A stretch of DNA of 64,000 nucleotides from an uncultured Tissierellia bacterium. Lineage in GTDB: Bacteria; Bacillota; Clostridia; Tissierellales; Peptoniphilaceae. The DNA is taken from positions 1 to 64,000 of the forward strand of contig CALAJY010000023.1 in the NCBI GenBank assembly GCA_937923265.1. Reading direction: 5' to 3'. A program made the position numbers and the translations under genes. The notes beneath the pieces were generated by a model that was not told the origin of the DNA, made no database searches, and saw only the letters and a list, made by a program, of their open reading frames with translations. How positions within the stretch are numbered: position 1 is the stretch's first letter; each line of letters starts with the position of its first letter. Positions 54,005-62,095 of this stretch are shown here, one piece after another.

Positions 54005-55969
54005 TTACTTCCCGGAATCTGTCTTTACATATTTTGCGTCCGCCTGCAAGGGTTCGAAGGGGACGCCTCCTCCTTCGTAAAACTTTCCGAAAAATTCCAC
54101 ATAAATCAAACGCATGGAGTGAACATAGCCGGACAGCCCACTCAAAAATAGGTTGAAGGCATGGAAGACAATCAGGATGATGCCGCCAAGAATGAATCCG
54201 GGCACGCCCAAACCAAAGATCATCTGTCCAATCAGGTTCACGGCAAAACCAATATAGGCTCCGGAAAGGAGCAGCGCCGCAATTCTCGTGTAGGAGACGA
54301 TATCACCCACATAGGAAGTTGCCCCATACAGGTTATAAAATCCCCAGGCAACCCTGGCAACCGGAGTCTTTTCGTCTCTTGCGGAGAAGAACACGACCCC
54401 AAGGGCACCTAAAATCAGCATTCCCGTTCCGATTGTTTTCCAAATGGGGGGAAGGCCAAACATCTGGGCTCCCATCAGAGGGGCCCCAAAGAGGATCAGG
54501 TACCAGGAGACGACATCGTAAATCGCATCCATTGGCTTTCCGTCTCGAATGTTTTTCCAGGCCAGCACGCCTAAGCCAAAGATGATGTTGACAAAGCCGA
54601 CCACCACGGAAATGGCAATCATCTCCATATAGCTCTTGGTGGGATCAATCACATAAAAGGGCATCGGAATCAGTCCACTAAAACAGGAGCCAAAGAGAAT
54701 CCCGGCGATGATCGTGGGAATACTCAGCAAACGGAAAAAGCGAATGCTCATGGTTGTGGATTTTTTCATGGGAATGAATTTTAAAACCAAGGTGGTCGCC
54801 AAGAGCATTACCAGGCCGTAACCCAGGTCGCCCATCATCATTCCGAAGAAAATCAGATACCAGGGCATCATGATGGGGGTGGGGTCCATTTCGTTGTATT
54901 TCGGCAACGCATAGGTTCGGATGATATTTTCGAAGGGCTCCACCAGCTTATTATTATGGAGTAGAATGGGCACTTCCGGATCCTCCGAATCCGCCTCTTT
55001 CATCTCCAGCTCGTAGCGACCTTCCGATAGGGTATCCCGAACCACATTGAAAAACTCGCTCTCTCGTGCACTCGGTACATATCCCTCTAAAAAGCTTAAA
55101 TATTCGGTTTCTAAAAAGCGATCTTCCGCAGAGACGACTTTTTCTTCATTCGCCAGCTTCTCATAGCCATATTGAATCGCTTCGAGGGACTGCGCCGCTT
55201 CCTGCTTCAGAGCCAGACGGCTTTCCGAAATCTGCTTATCCGCTTCCAAAAGCTCCCGGTCATACGCTTCCAGGCGCTCCGAAATCTGTCCTTCTTTTCC
55301 CAAATCCACCGGCAGAAAATTGATGTCCTTCAACAGACCCGCCAATTTTTGGTCCCGCCGATCGGTCAGGATCATCAGATAGCTGAAGCGGTCATCGCGG
55401 GAGATCGCTTCCACATAGACGCCTTCCGCCTCCGTCGCCACGTAATGCTTTAGGTCCTCCTCCCATCGGGCGGGAATCGTCCCTAAGAGTACGTCTACTT
55501 TTTTTAAAGAGGAAATCCACTCAAGGGGGAGATCCAATTTTTTCCACCGACTCAGCTCTTCCTTTTTTTCTCGAATCGATTGGATTCTTTCCTTTTCCTT
55601 TCGAATCCGTTGATCCAGCCGGAGGGTTTCTTCCGCCAACTTCTTCGGATCCCGATCTCGCATGATTGCAGCAAGCTGATCTCGGCTCAGTTCCGGCAGG
55701 ACCGTGGAAAATTTGTCAATCAAAGATTTCGGAGCCTCACGGTAGCCCTCGAGGATGTGAATTGCCTCCTCCATCCGCTTGCTCTGCTCTGCATGTGCAC
55801 TGTGACGCTTCCCCGTGTCCGGTCGCTTCACGCCTAACTTCACGAGTTCTTCCTGCCGACTTAAATCGCGGAAATGGACATCGTTGAACTGTTGGAGTCG
55901 CTTCAGCAGTTTTTCCTTCTCTCCAGTAAACAGGGTAAGTTGAAATTTTGACATTTTAACGATTGCCAT
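54005..55969 (-). CDS. V-type ATP synthase subunit I (a-type)
   Basis: 654 residues. The N-terminal ~330 residues are soluble and coiled coil (SKFQLTLFTGEKEKLLKRL). The C-terminal half has about seven membrane helices (MPWYLIFFGMMMGDLGYGL; AALLLSGAYIGFAVNLIG; FHAFNLFLSGLSGYVHSMR). The last segment carries the conserved membrane Arg (HSMRLIYVEFFGKFYEG). This is the ion half-channel and stator. It overlaps subunit H by 14 bases. Confidence 0.95.
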   Translation of the reverse strand: MAIVKMSKFQLTLFTGEKEKLLKRLQQFNDVHFRDLSRQEELVKLGVKRPDTGKRHSAHAEQSKRMEEAIHILEGYREAPKSLIDKFSTVLPELSRDQLAAIMRDRDPKKLAEETLRLDQRIRKEKERIQSIREKKEELSRWKKLDLPLEWISSLKKVDVLLGTIPARWEEDLKHYVATEAEGVYVEAISRDDRFSYLMILTDRRDQKLAGLLKDINFLPVDLGKEGQISERLEAYDRELLEADKQISESRLALKQEAAQSLEAIQYGYEKLANEEKVVSAEDRFLETEYLSFLEGYVPSARESEFFNVVRDTLSEGRYELEMKEADSEDPEVPILLHNNKLVEPFENIIRTYALPKYNEMDPTPIMMPWYLIFFGMMMGDLGYGLVMLLATTLVLKFIPMKKSTTMSIRFFRLLSIPTIIAGILFGSCFSGLIPMPFYVIDPTKSYMEMIAISVVVGFVNIIFGLGVLAWKNIRDGKPMDAIYDVVSWYLILFGAPLMGAQMFGLPPIWKTIGTGMLILGALGVVFFSARDEKTPVARVAWGFYNLYGATSYVGDIVSYTRIAALLLSGAYIGFAVNLIGQMIFGLGVPGFILGGIILIVFHAFNLFLSGLSGYVHSMRLIYVEFFGKFYEGGGVPFEPLQADAKYVKTDSGK

Positions 55970-56279
55970 ATTTCATCACCTCTTTGATTACTTGGTCAAC
56001 GGCCGGTTGCAGGTCCGTATCTTGCAGGTTGTTCAATCGCTCCGCCTGTCTTTGGGCTTCCGCCAATCGAGGCTCCGCTTCCGATGCCGTCTCCTGCTCT
56101 AAGCGATCTTTATTCTCTTGAATTCGCGTCTGCGTTTCCTCGAGGATTCGCTCCTTTTCTTCTTTAGCATCGTCATCTGCCCGATCCAGGAGTTCTTTTG
56201 CCTGATCGCGAGCCTGTCGAACAATCTCAGCAGCCTGCTTTTCCGTCTCCAAGACATCCTGAATTGCTTCTCTCGCCAC
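55956..56279 (-). CDS. V-type ATP synthase subunit H (G-type peripheral stalk)
   Basis: 107 residues from GTG 56279, chosen because AAAGGAGGG lies just upstream; a GTG at 56303 would place the ribosome site inside the frame. The whole protein is one charged helix (VLETEKQAAEIVRQARDQA; KEERILEETQTRIQENKDR), as in the peripheral stalk partner of subunit E (NtpF in Enterococcus). First gene of the V-ATPase operon. Confidence 0.88.
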   Translation of the reverse strand: MAREAIQDVLETEKQAAEIVRQARDQAKELLDRADDDAKEEKERILEETQTRIQENKDRLEQETASEAEPRLAEAQRQAERLNNLQDTDLQPAVDQVIKEVMKYGNR

Positions 56280-56371
56280 ACTTCCCTCCTTTCTTGCCAC
56301 CACTTGATATGGAAAAAGACCAGCACAACAAATCGCAATTTTTGTCTTTTTGCCAATAGAGTTTCATTCTT

Positions 56372-56399
56372 ATTATACTGATTTACGTTAACTTCACAA
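56372..56399 (-). promoter_or_regulatory. Promoter of the V-ATPase operon
   Basis: Minus strand: TTGTGA (56399-56394), a 16-base spacer and a perfect TATAAT (56377-56372), about 93 bases before the subunit H start codon. Confidence 0.75.
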
Positions 56400-56497
56400 A
56401 GAAATCGGTTGCCTTTTTGTGTAAAATCAAACTTTTCCCCAAATGTGTTTCTCGCGGGTGCGCATGGTACAATACAGGAGCAGAAAGCGAGGAACCT

Positions 56498-57547
56498 ATG
56501 TACCCAATTACCCACTATACCAAAGAAGAGTTTGTTGCCATCGCAGAGGAGGCCGGCTTCCGTCCGGGTCAGGCAGCGCGCTATTGGTCCCTCTTTTCAA
56601 AGAATCCCATGGGACCGCTTCCTGACCATCCCGAGGTCGGTCCCCGATGCAAGGCCTGGGCAAGCGATACTTTCCCTTCCCTCGCATTCTCCTGCGAAAA
56701 AGAGCGGGTCGCCCGGGACGGAACCATAAAGTTCCTCTTCCGCCTTCAAGACGGGGCTCTCATTGAAACCGTTTTAATGGATCATTTTTTCGGTAAATCG
56801 CTCTGTATCACCAGCCAGGTCGGTTGCAACATGGGATGTGCCTTTTGTGCCAGTGGCGGCCTCAGGAAACAACGGAATTTAGCGTTGGAAGAGCTCTGGC
56901 AGCAGATCATCTATGCCAACCATTATCTCCGGCAACGGGACACCGAGGCACAAGTGAGCCATGTCGTGGTCATGGGAATCGGTGAGCCCTTCGACAACTA
57001 TGAAAATGTGATGAAGCTCATGGACATCCTGAAAGATCCCCAGGGTCCCGCCCTCTCCCCCAAGCATCTGACCATTTCCACCTGCGGTCTGGTTCCGGGG
57101 ATCATCCGCTTCGCAGACGCCCACAGTCCCGTCCGCCTCGCCCTTTCCCTCCACGCACCTTTTGATGATCTCCGAAAACAGCTGATGCCTGTGGCTTCCC
57201 ACTATTCTTTGGAAGAATTGATGGATGCCCTGCAATATTATTTCGACCGGGGAGGGAAACGCGTCGCCGTTGAATACATTCTCTTAGCGGGGCTTACCGA
57301 TACTCCCGCCTGCAGCCGGGAGCTCAGCCGCCTTCTCCGTCCCTTCGGTAACAAGGTTCTTGTAAATCTCATTCCCTATAATGAGGTCATCGACAAGCCC
57401 TTCCGTCGCAGCTCAGAAGCAAGACAGAGGGAATTTAAAACCGCCTTGTTTCATGAGGGCGTTCTTTGCAAGCTTCGAGCGGAGCGAGGGAGAGACGTGG
57501 ACGCCGCCTGCGGTCAGCTCCGCAGTCGTTATTTAAAAAAAATATAA
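56498..57547 (+). CDS. rlmN: RlmN/Cfr-family radical SAM 23S rRNA methyltransferase
   Basis: This enzyme methylates C2 of A2503 in 23S rRNA (and tRNA for RlmN). The radical SAM motif is CNMGCAFC (CX3CX2C). MGIGEPFDNYENVMK, LALSLHAPFDDLRKQLMPV and the C-terminal DVDAACGQL with the catalytic cysteine are all present. 349 residues from ATG 56498 with GAGG upstream; the frame is open from 56417 but has no site there. Cfr-type C8 methylation cannot be excluded by eye, but RlmN is the default. Confidence 0.9.
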   Translation: MYPITHYTKEEFVAIAEEAGFRPGQAARYWSLFSKNPMGPLPDHPEVGPRCKAWASDTFPSLAFSCEKERVARDGTIKFLFRLQDGALIETVLMDHFFGKSLCITSQVGCNMGCAFCASGGLRKQRNLALEELWQQIIYANHYLRQRDTEAQVSHVVVMGIGEPFDNYENVMKLMDILKDPQGPALSPKHLTISTCGLVPGIIRFADAHSPVRLALSLHAPFDDLRKQLMPVASHYSLEELMDALQYYFDRGGKRVAVEYILLAGLTDTPACSRELSRLLRPFGNKVLVNLIPYNEVIDKPFRRSSEARQREFKTALFHEGVLCKLRAERGRDVDAACGQLRSRYLKKI

Positions 57548-57633
57548 AAATTCTTCAAGAAATCTTTTAAGAAAAACAGAAAGGGTATATGTATTCTGTC
57601 AATATATCTCATTATTTAAACCTGGAGGCAATT

Positions 57634-58446
57634 ATGAAAGACAGACTGTTAAACATCATTTCTTGTATCCTTGGCGGTATCGTGCTCATCATCTACCTCG
57701 CCTACCTCTTATCGGATCCCATGAAACAGGTCGCTTCAAGCCTTGGGGAACTGCAAAACTTGGGAGATGCGAGTTCCCTGGATTCCCTCGCCAAAGGCCT
57801 AGGCGGTCTCGGTAATTCCTTTGGCTTGTACATGGATCGCTACCTGATGGCGCCCTCTTTAATCGCCTTAATCGTCGCCGTTCTTGTCAATGGGGTAAGC
57901 ATCATCCTCTCCTTCAAAGGCCTGTTCCTCTTTGCTGCAGCGAACTACTATCTGGCTTTTGTTCTGGCACCGACGCATGGCTTTTTGCTCATCCCCTCTG
58001 CCGTGCTCATGACCCTGGTATATTTCAACCATGTAAATCCCGGCCTCATGAAGCATCTCAGCAAGCAAACCAGCCGCTTCATCGAAGAGCAAAAGGATAA
58101 TTTGACGCAGCACGAAGAGAAGCAGGAACAGGAAAAAGCGGAACGGGAAGCTCGCTATGAATCCCAGAAAGCCTGGGAAGCTGAAAACGCGCGCAATGCG
58201 CAGCCCCGGCATGAGCAGGACCAAGGCCCGACCTTTGAGCGCCGCCCCCCCGATGCGCAAACTTCCGCCGCTTCTTCGGATTCTTACCAGCAAAACGCCA
58301 GTTATCGGCAAGGGTCCGCGAACGGGAACGACAGTCAAGCCATCAATTACAATCAGGGAACGCAAAGCCAAGAGCCAAACAGCTTCTCCGATTTCCAAGT
58401 GGATTCCGGCTTTTCTCCGAGTTCCGACAATAAGGACAACCAATAG
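57634..58446 (+). CDS. Membrane protein with Q/N/S-rich cytoplasmic tail
   Basis: 270 residues from ATG 57634 (TGGAGG upstream). Helices: IISCILGGIVLIIYLAYLL near the N-terminus, then LIALIVAVLVNGVSIIL, GLFLFAAANYYLAFVLA and FLLIPSAVLMTLVYF. A charged coiled-coil stretch follows (TQHEEKQEQEKAERE), and a low-complexity tail of ~100 residues rich in Q, N, S, D. I do not recognise the family. It is followed by a long terminator and is probably a single-gene unit. Confidence 0.75.
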   Translation: MKDRLLNIISCILGGIVLIIYLAYLLSDPMKQVASSLGELQNLGDASSLDSLAKGLGGLGNSFGLYMDRYLMAPSLIALIVAVLVNGVSIILSFKGLFLFAAANYYLAFVLAPTHGFLLIPSAVLMTLVYFNHVNPGLMKHLSKQTSRFIEEQKDNLTQHEEKQEQEKAEREARYESQKAWEAENARNAQPRHEQDQGPTFERRPPDAQTSAASSDSYQQNASYRQGSANGNDSQAINYNQGTQSQEPNSFSDFQVDSGFSPSSDNKDNQ

Positions 58447-58463
58447 GAGACAAAGGCAATCAA

Positions 58464-58506
58464 CAATAACAAAAGGAGACCCGAAACGGGTCTCCTTTTG
58501 TTATTG
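58464..58506. terminator. Strong bidirectional terminator
   Basis: A perfect 20-base stem (58464-58483 with 58487-58506) closes a three-base loop, 18 bases after the membrane protein stop. T-rich flanks occur on the plus strand. Confidence 0.9.
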
Positions 58507-58685
58507 CTATTTTATCCCGGCTCATAAGAGACAATATTCCGTAGCTGAGACTTTGCCACAGTTCGAATCGGCACTACCCATTATCATCATGAACCATTCT
58601 TACGCCTGTCGGCTTTCTCCGTTGTGTTTACCGTCTTCCACGTTTCAACATACTGTAGCTTTTACTGCCTTTCACGTCTGGGCAT

Positions 58686-58719
58686 GAAAAAAGCAGTGGG
58701 CGTAACGCCTACTGCTTTG
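58686..58719 (-). terminator. Terminator of the phage-remnant unit
   Basis: AAAGCAGTGGGCG and CGCCTACTGCTTT form a stem with one mismatch and a three-base loop. The minus strand then has six T residues. It lies about 24 bases after the stop of the small gene at 58743. Confidence 0.8.
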
Positions 58720-58742
58720 GTAACAATATTTTGTTTTATCCG

Positions 58743-58949
58743 CTATCTGAAGTGTTCGCCGGTGATGCGCTGCCACTCGGTCTTTTGCTGTGACCAATAT
58801 AAACCGTTTTTATAGGCATCCTTTGCTTCGGGCGGGGCATCTTCTAATAAATAACTATTTGTTCCATTAAAAATTATATACGGCATTGCATATTTGTTAA
58901 AAGCTTTCTTCGCCGCACAATATTTTTCGAAATCAAATTTCTGCATCAT
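58743..58949 (-). CDS. Small protein following the MuF-type remnant; possible immunity or phage protein
   Basis: 68 residues from ATG 58949 (GAGAGG upstream, inside the preceding gene). It is rich in K, Y and A, with no membrane helix and no family I recognise. It overlaps the end of the MuF-type gene by 17 bases and shares its terminator, so the pair was co-translated. MuF proteins with toxin-like C-termini are often followed by an immunity gene, which makes that role possible but unproved. Confidence 0.45.
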   Translation of the reverse strand: MMQKFDFEKYCAAKKAFNKYAMPYIIFNGTNSYLLEDAPPEAKDAYKNGLYWSQQKTEWQRITGEHFR

Positions 58950-59780
58950 TTTCAAGCCTCTCTATTAAGCATTGAAATACTCGATTTTTCTCTCCTAAGA
59001 AATATCTCGCCAACGATTCAGCCAACAATTCTTCATGCTTTTTACTCGCTAACTCATCGACTCCATATCTGCTTGAATGTTTGAATATATTATACCCTTC
59101 TTTCAGCAAGCCATCCATAAGATCCTCTGAATATAGCTGTACTGATTCGAGTATATCTTCTTTGCCAAACACCCTCTCTGCTACATCGAATATTGTCCAA
59201 TGTCCAAATTCATGTGCCAAAGTTGATAAACTATCATCCGACTTCGCAAACTTCGCTCCCATATCTCGCCCATATCGATGCAGTTCAGTAAGTGTTCTTT
59301 CATCATCAAAGGCTCCTGCATTGAAAAAGATAGAATTGTTCGCCCAGCTATACATTGCCAAGCCTCCCATAAGTTCCTTAGAATCAACAATCACAACATT
59401 TGGGAGATCGCCCTGCTTTAATTTCGTCGGTATGCCTTCCAGTAATCGTTTCATTTGCTCTTGATAATATGATATTGCCTCGTCCTTATGCTTCGATACG
59501 CTTGTGGAAATCTGCATCGGGTAGGAAACATTTGCTACATCTCGAACTTTTAAAATCTGCTCTTTCGCCGTCCCCTCGTTTCGGATGATTTCGGATTCTT
59601 CCTCGGACAATTCAAATCCACGAAGGCGTTCATCCGATACGTCGACGCTTGTTATATCGCTCTCATCATCCTCCACATATGCAGCCACCGAACACCGACA
59701 AAACGGATTCCGTGATGGCTAAACGCTGGGCCTTAAAAAGTGCCCCTCCACCTTCCACCCCGGTCTCCTTATTGACGAGG
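58933..59780 (-). pseudogene. Remnant of phage MuF-type minor head protein with zincin-like C-terminal domain
   Basis: The intact frame (from about 59688) has CRCSVAAYVEDDESD just before it, preceded by NPFCRC, the cysteine motif ending MuF head-morphogenesis domains; a TAG lies a few codons upstream. In another frame, about 59780-59720 reads DLVNKETGVEGGGALFK then AQRLAITES, the usual MuF helix before that motif. So the N-terminal part is lost and an internal deletion has joined what is left. The C-terminal ~200 residues carry TLAHEFGHW (HEFGH, zincin-type), plus a conserved later E in LLAESLARYF. Such C-terminal domains are typical of phage-borne polymorphic toxins. No other phage gene is nearby. 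Confidence 0.6.
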
Positions 59781-59869
59781 TCGGTAAAACGACCGGTGCA
59801 CTAATAGGGGGCTCCCTTAAAAATTAGGATTGCGTATAAAATCAGCTACTGAAAATAAGGCAAAAAACA

Positions 59870-59902
59870 AAACCGCCTGAACCCATTGGATTCAAGCGGT
59901 TT
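59870..59902 (-). terminator. Terminator after tRNA-Lys
   Basis: AAACCGC and GCGGTTT with inner TGAA/TTCA pairs form a stem, followed on the minus strand by TTGTTTTTT. It begins eight bases after the tRNA-Lys 3' end. Confidence 0.8.
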
Positions 59903-59909
59903 CTTTGAG

Positions 59910-59982
59910 TGCACCCTCGGGGACTCGAACCCCGGACACCCTGATTAAGAGTCAGGTGCTCTACCAACTGAGCTAAGGGTGC
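59910..59982 (-). tRNA. tRNA-Lys (CUU)
   Basis: The 73-base cloverleaf has acceptor GCACCCT/AGGGTGC with A as discriminator, D arm GCTCAGTTGGTAGAGC, anticodon loop CTCTTAA (anticodon CTT) and T arm GGGGTTCGAGTCCCC. CCA is not encoded. Confidence 0.96.
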
Positions 59983-60004
59983 ATGGAAGGCGGATTAGGG
60001 ATAA

Positions 60005-60077
60005 AGCTGCTTATCGGGCTTGAACCGATGACCTCAGCCTTACCATGGCTGCGCTCTACCAACTGAGCTAAAGCAGC
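60005..60077 (-). tRNA. tRNA-Thr (GGU)
   Basis: The 73-base cloverleaf has acceptor GCTGCTT/AAGCAGC, D arm GCTCAGTTGGTAGAGC, anticodon loop ATGGTAA (anticodon GGT) and T arm TCGGTTCAAGCCCGA. CCA is not encoded. It is first of the two-tRNA unit, 22 bases before tRNA-Lys. Confidence 0.95.
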
Positions 60078-60116
60078 ATCCAGTTCCTTGTTCCTGCTAT
60101 TTTGTGCAACGAAGAT

Positions 60117-60145
60117 ATTATAGAGGATAGGTTGCAAAAAGTAAA
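60117..60145 (-). promoter_or_regulatory. Promoter of the tRNA-Thr/tRNA-Lys unit
   Basis: Minus strand: TTTACT (60145-60140), a 17-base spacer and TATAAT (60122-60117). It lies 40 bases upstream of the tRNA-Thr 5' end. Confidence 0.8.
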
Positions 60146-60151
60146 GTGTTT

Positions 60152-61339
60152 TTACAAGTTTTTTTCATTTTTTTTATTTTCCTGACGCAGTTCCTGATCC
60201 ATAAGTCCGAGAAGGACCGTACAAGCCAGAAGGGGACAGTTTTCTTCCGTTTTCCACCCATATGCCCGAAAAAGATCGTTGACGGGATCCATCTGCAACT
60301 TTTTCTCTAAAATGACCCGAAGCAGCCGGGAAAATTGCCGGTACTGGTCGGGCAGAAGGACCTTTTTCAACCCCGGATCGGGATAGTGGAGAAGAAGCCC
60401 CAGGCTGGTCTCCTCGGTCCAGTCTCGATCGGAGGAAAAGGGCAAGAAGCGGGCGATTAACGAAGCGAAGCCTTCCAAGACAGAGGCTTCCAAGGTCGAG
60501 GGTGCCGAAAAACGGAGCGCTTCTTCTCGCCCAAGAGGCATCAATAGCTTCCGCAAAAAACCGGGAAGGGACTCCATCGACTGCTTGTGCTCATAGGCCA
60601 GCTTGAGAAGCAGAAGGGGAAAAAGAAGGGCGTAAAAATCGCCGGTGAGGGAAAGATCGGTAAACTTTCCTTGCAACTGCCGCCATTGAAAGAGAAGCTG
60701 TTGGAGCGAAGACAGGGAGGAGAAGTCCCGGGAAGCCAAGAGCTTCTCCAACCGTTCGAGTCCTTGAAGCAACCAATACAGGTCCCGGTTCTTCAGCGCG
60801 GGAGAGACCCACAGGCTCCTCCCGCCAAAGCTGTGCGGTCGACAGAGCGGAAACAGAAGGCTGTAAAGAGCCATCCGGGAAAAGCGGCGGGGCCGAGAGC
60901 CCATAAAGCAATGCGTGAAGGCAAGATGATGGAGATCTTGCGCCTGTAAGCGGGGCTCCGGATGCACCGGGGCAATCGGGGTCTCCACCCGATCACTGTC
61001 CACAAAGGCAAAGGACCATGCGGGACCACAGAAGTGAAAGCGCTTCAAATTTAAGAGATAGGCATGCAGTTGCGGGCGGTCCAGAGCAATTTCCACAAAG
61101 AGGACCAGGCCCTCTCTTCCCCGCTTGGGCTGAAAAGAGAGGACGGGAAGACTGCGAAGTAGCTGAAACAGGCCCACCACCACCAGATAGGTGGCTTCGG
61201 GGGACCGGGTCCGGTCCTTTTCCGCAAGGGTCGAAAGGCGGAGGATGACCGAGGGGCTTTTATTCTCTTGCATCTTCGTCCGGAACGAAACACGCTCTGT
61301 GCGCTTTACGGTACAATCCGTCAACATTTCTTTTTCCAA
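60152..61339 (-). CDS. Protein of unknown function downstream of rlmB
   Basis: 395 residues if started at TTG 61339; ATG 61327 is an alternative. It is rich in L, R and F with amphipathic helices (LYSLLFPLCRPH; FYALLFPLLLLKLAYEH) but no clear signal peptide or membrane anchor. I do not recognise a family. The frame is open without interruption and lies six bases after rlmB, so it is probably the last gene of gltX-cysS-rlmB. The tRNA-Thr promoter lies immediately downstream. Confidence 0.6.
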   Translation of the reverse strand: MEKEMLTDCTVKRTERVSFRTKMQENKSPSVILRLSTLAEKDRTRSPEATYLVVVGLFQLLRSLPVLSFQPKRGREGLVLFVEIALDRPQLHAYLLNLKRFHFCGPAWSFAFVDSDRVETPIAPVHPEPRLQAQDLHHLAFTHCFMGSRPRRFSRMALYSLLFPLCRPHSFGGRSLWVSPALKNRDLYWLLQGLERLEKLLASRDFSSLSSLQQLLFQWRQLQGKFTDLSLTGDFYALLFPLLLLKLAYEHKQSMESLPGFLRKLLMPLGREEALRFSAPSTLEASVLEGFASLIARFLPFSSDRDWTEETSLGLLLHYPDPGLKKVLLPDQYRQFSRLLRVILEKKLQMDPVNDLFRAYGWKTEENCPLLACTVLLGLMDQELRQENKKNEKNL

Positions 61340-61345
61340 GAAGGC

Positions 61346-62086
61346 TTACTTCTTCCGCGTTCTTCCCCGCAGGACCTCATACATCAAGATCGAGGCCGAG
61401 GCGGAGGCGTTCAGGGAGTCCAGATGACCTTCCATGGGAATGGAGACGAGAACATCGCACTTCTCTCGGGTAAGTCGGTGAAGCCCCTCTCCCTCATTCC
61501 CGATGACCAGGCAGACGCCCCCACTGAAGTCCGTGTGCCAGAGGTCCTGCTTGACCTCGGCGGCCGCCCCATAAACCCAAATATTCTCCTTCTTCAGCTC
61601 ATCGATGGTCTGGTTGACGTTGTTAATCTTGGCAATCTTCACATAGGAGAGTGCCCCCGAGGAGGTCTTGTCCACGGTGGCGGAGACGGTTGCCGACCGG
61701 CGTCGGGGAAGAAGAATTCCATCCACCCCACAGCATTCCGCCGTTCGAATAATGGCTCCCAAATTATGGGGATCCGTGATTTCATCCAGGAGGACCAGGA
61801 AGGGCGCATGACCCGCGTCTTTGGCACTCCGGAGGATCTCCTCCACCGTGGAGTACTCATAGTCCTGAGCCAGAAGGCAGACCCCCTGGTGATTCCCGTG
61901 TTGGCTCATGGAGTCCAACCGCTCCCGATCCACTTCCACAATCACAATGTCCCGGTCTTTCGCCATGGAGATGATTTTAAAAATCGAGCCCTTGCGGTCT
62001 CCCGCTTGGACATAGAGCTTATCCGCTTCTCCGCCCGCCTTCAAATATTCCAAGACGGAATTTCTACCGAAGAGATACTTTGCCAT
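61346..62086 (-). CDS. rlmB: 23S rRNA (guanosine-2'-O-)-methyltransferase, SpoU/TrmH family
   Basis: 246 residues. The N-terminal RNA-binding part (LFGRNSVLEYLKAGGEAD) is followed by the SPOUT knot with its three motifs: DEITDPHNLGAIIRTAECCG, CLVIGNEGEGLHRLTREKC and ISIPMEGHLDSLNASASA-like VSIPMEGHLDSLNASAS. RlmB methylates G2251. Its place after cysS is common in Firmicutes. AGGAGG precedes the ATG. Confidence 0.93.
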   Translation of the reverse strand: MAKYLFGRNSVLEYLKAGGEADKLYVQAGDRKGSIFKIISMAKDRDIVIVEVDRERLDSMSQHGNHQGVCLLAQDYEYSTVEEILRSAKDAGHAPFLVLLDEITDPHNLGAIIRTAECCGVDGILLPRRRSATVSATVDKTSSGALSYVKIAKINNVNQTIDELKKENIWVYGAAAEVKQDLWHTDFSGGVCLVIGNEGEGLHRLTREKCDVLVSIPMEGHLDSLNASASASILMYEVLRGRTRKK

Positions 62087-62095
62087 CGCTTCCTC

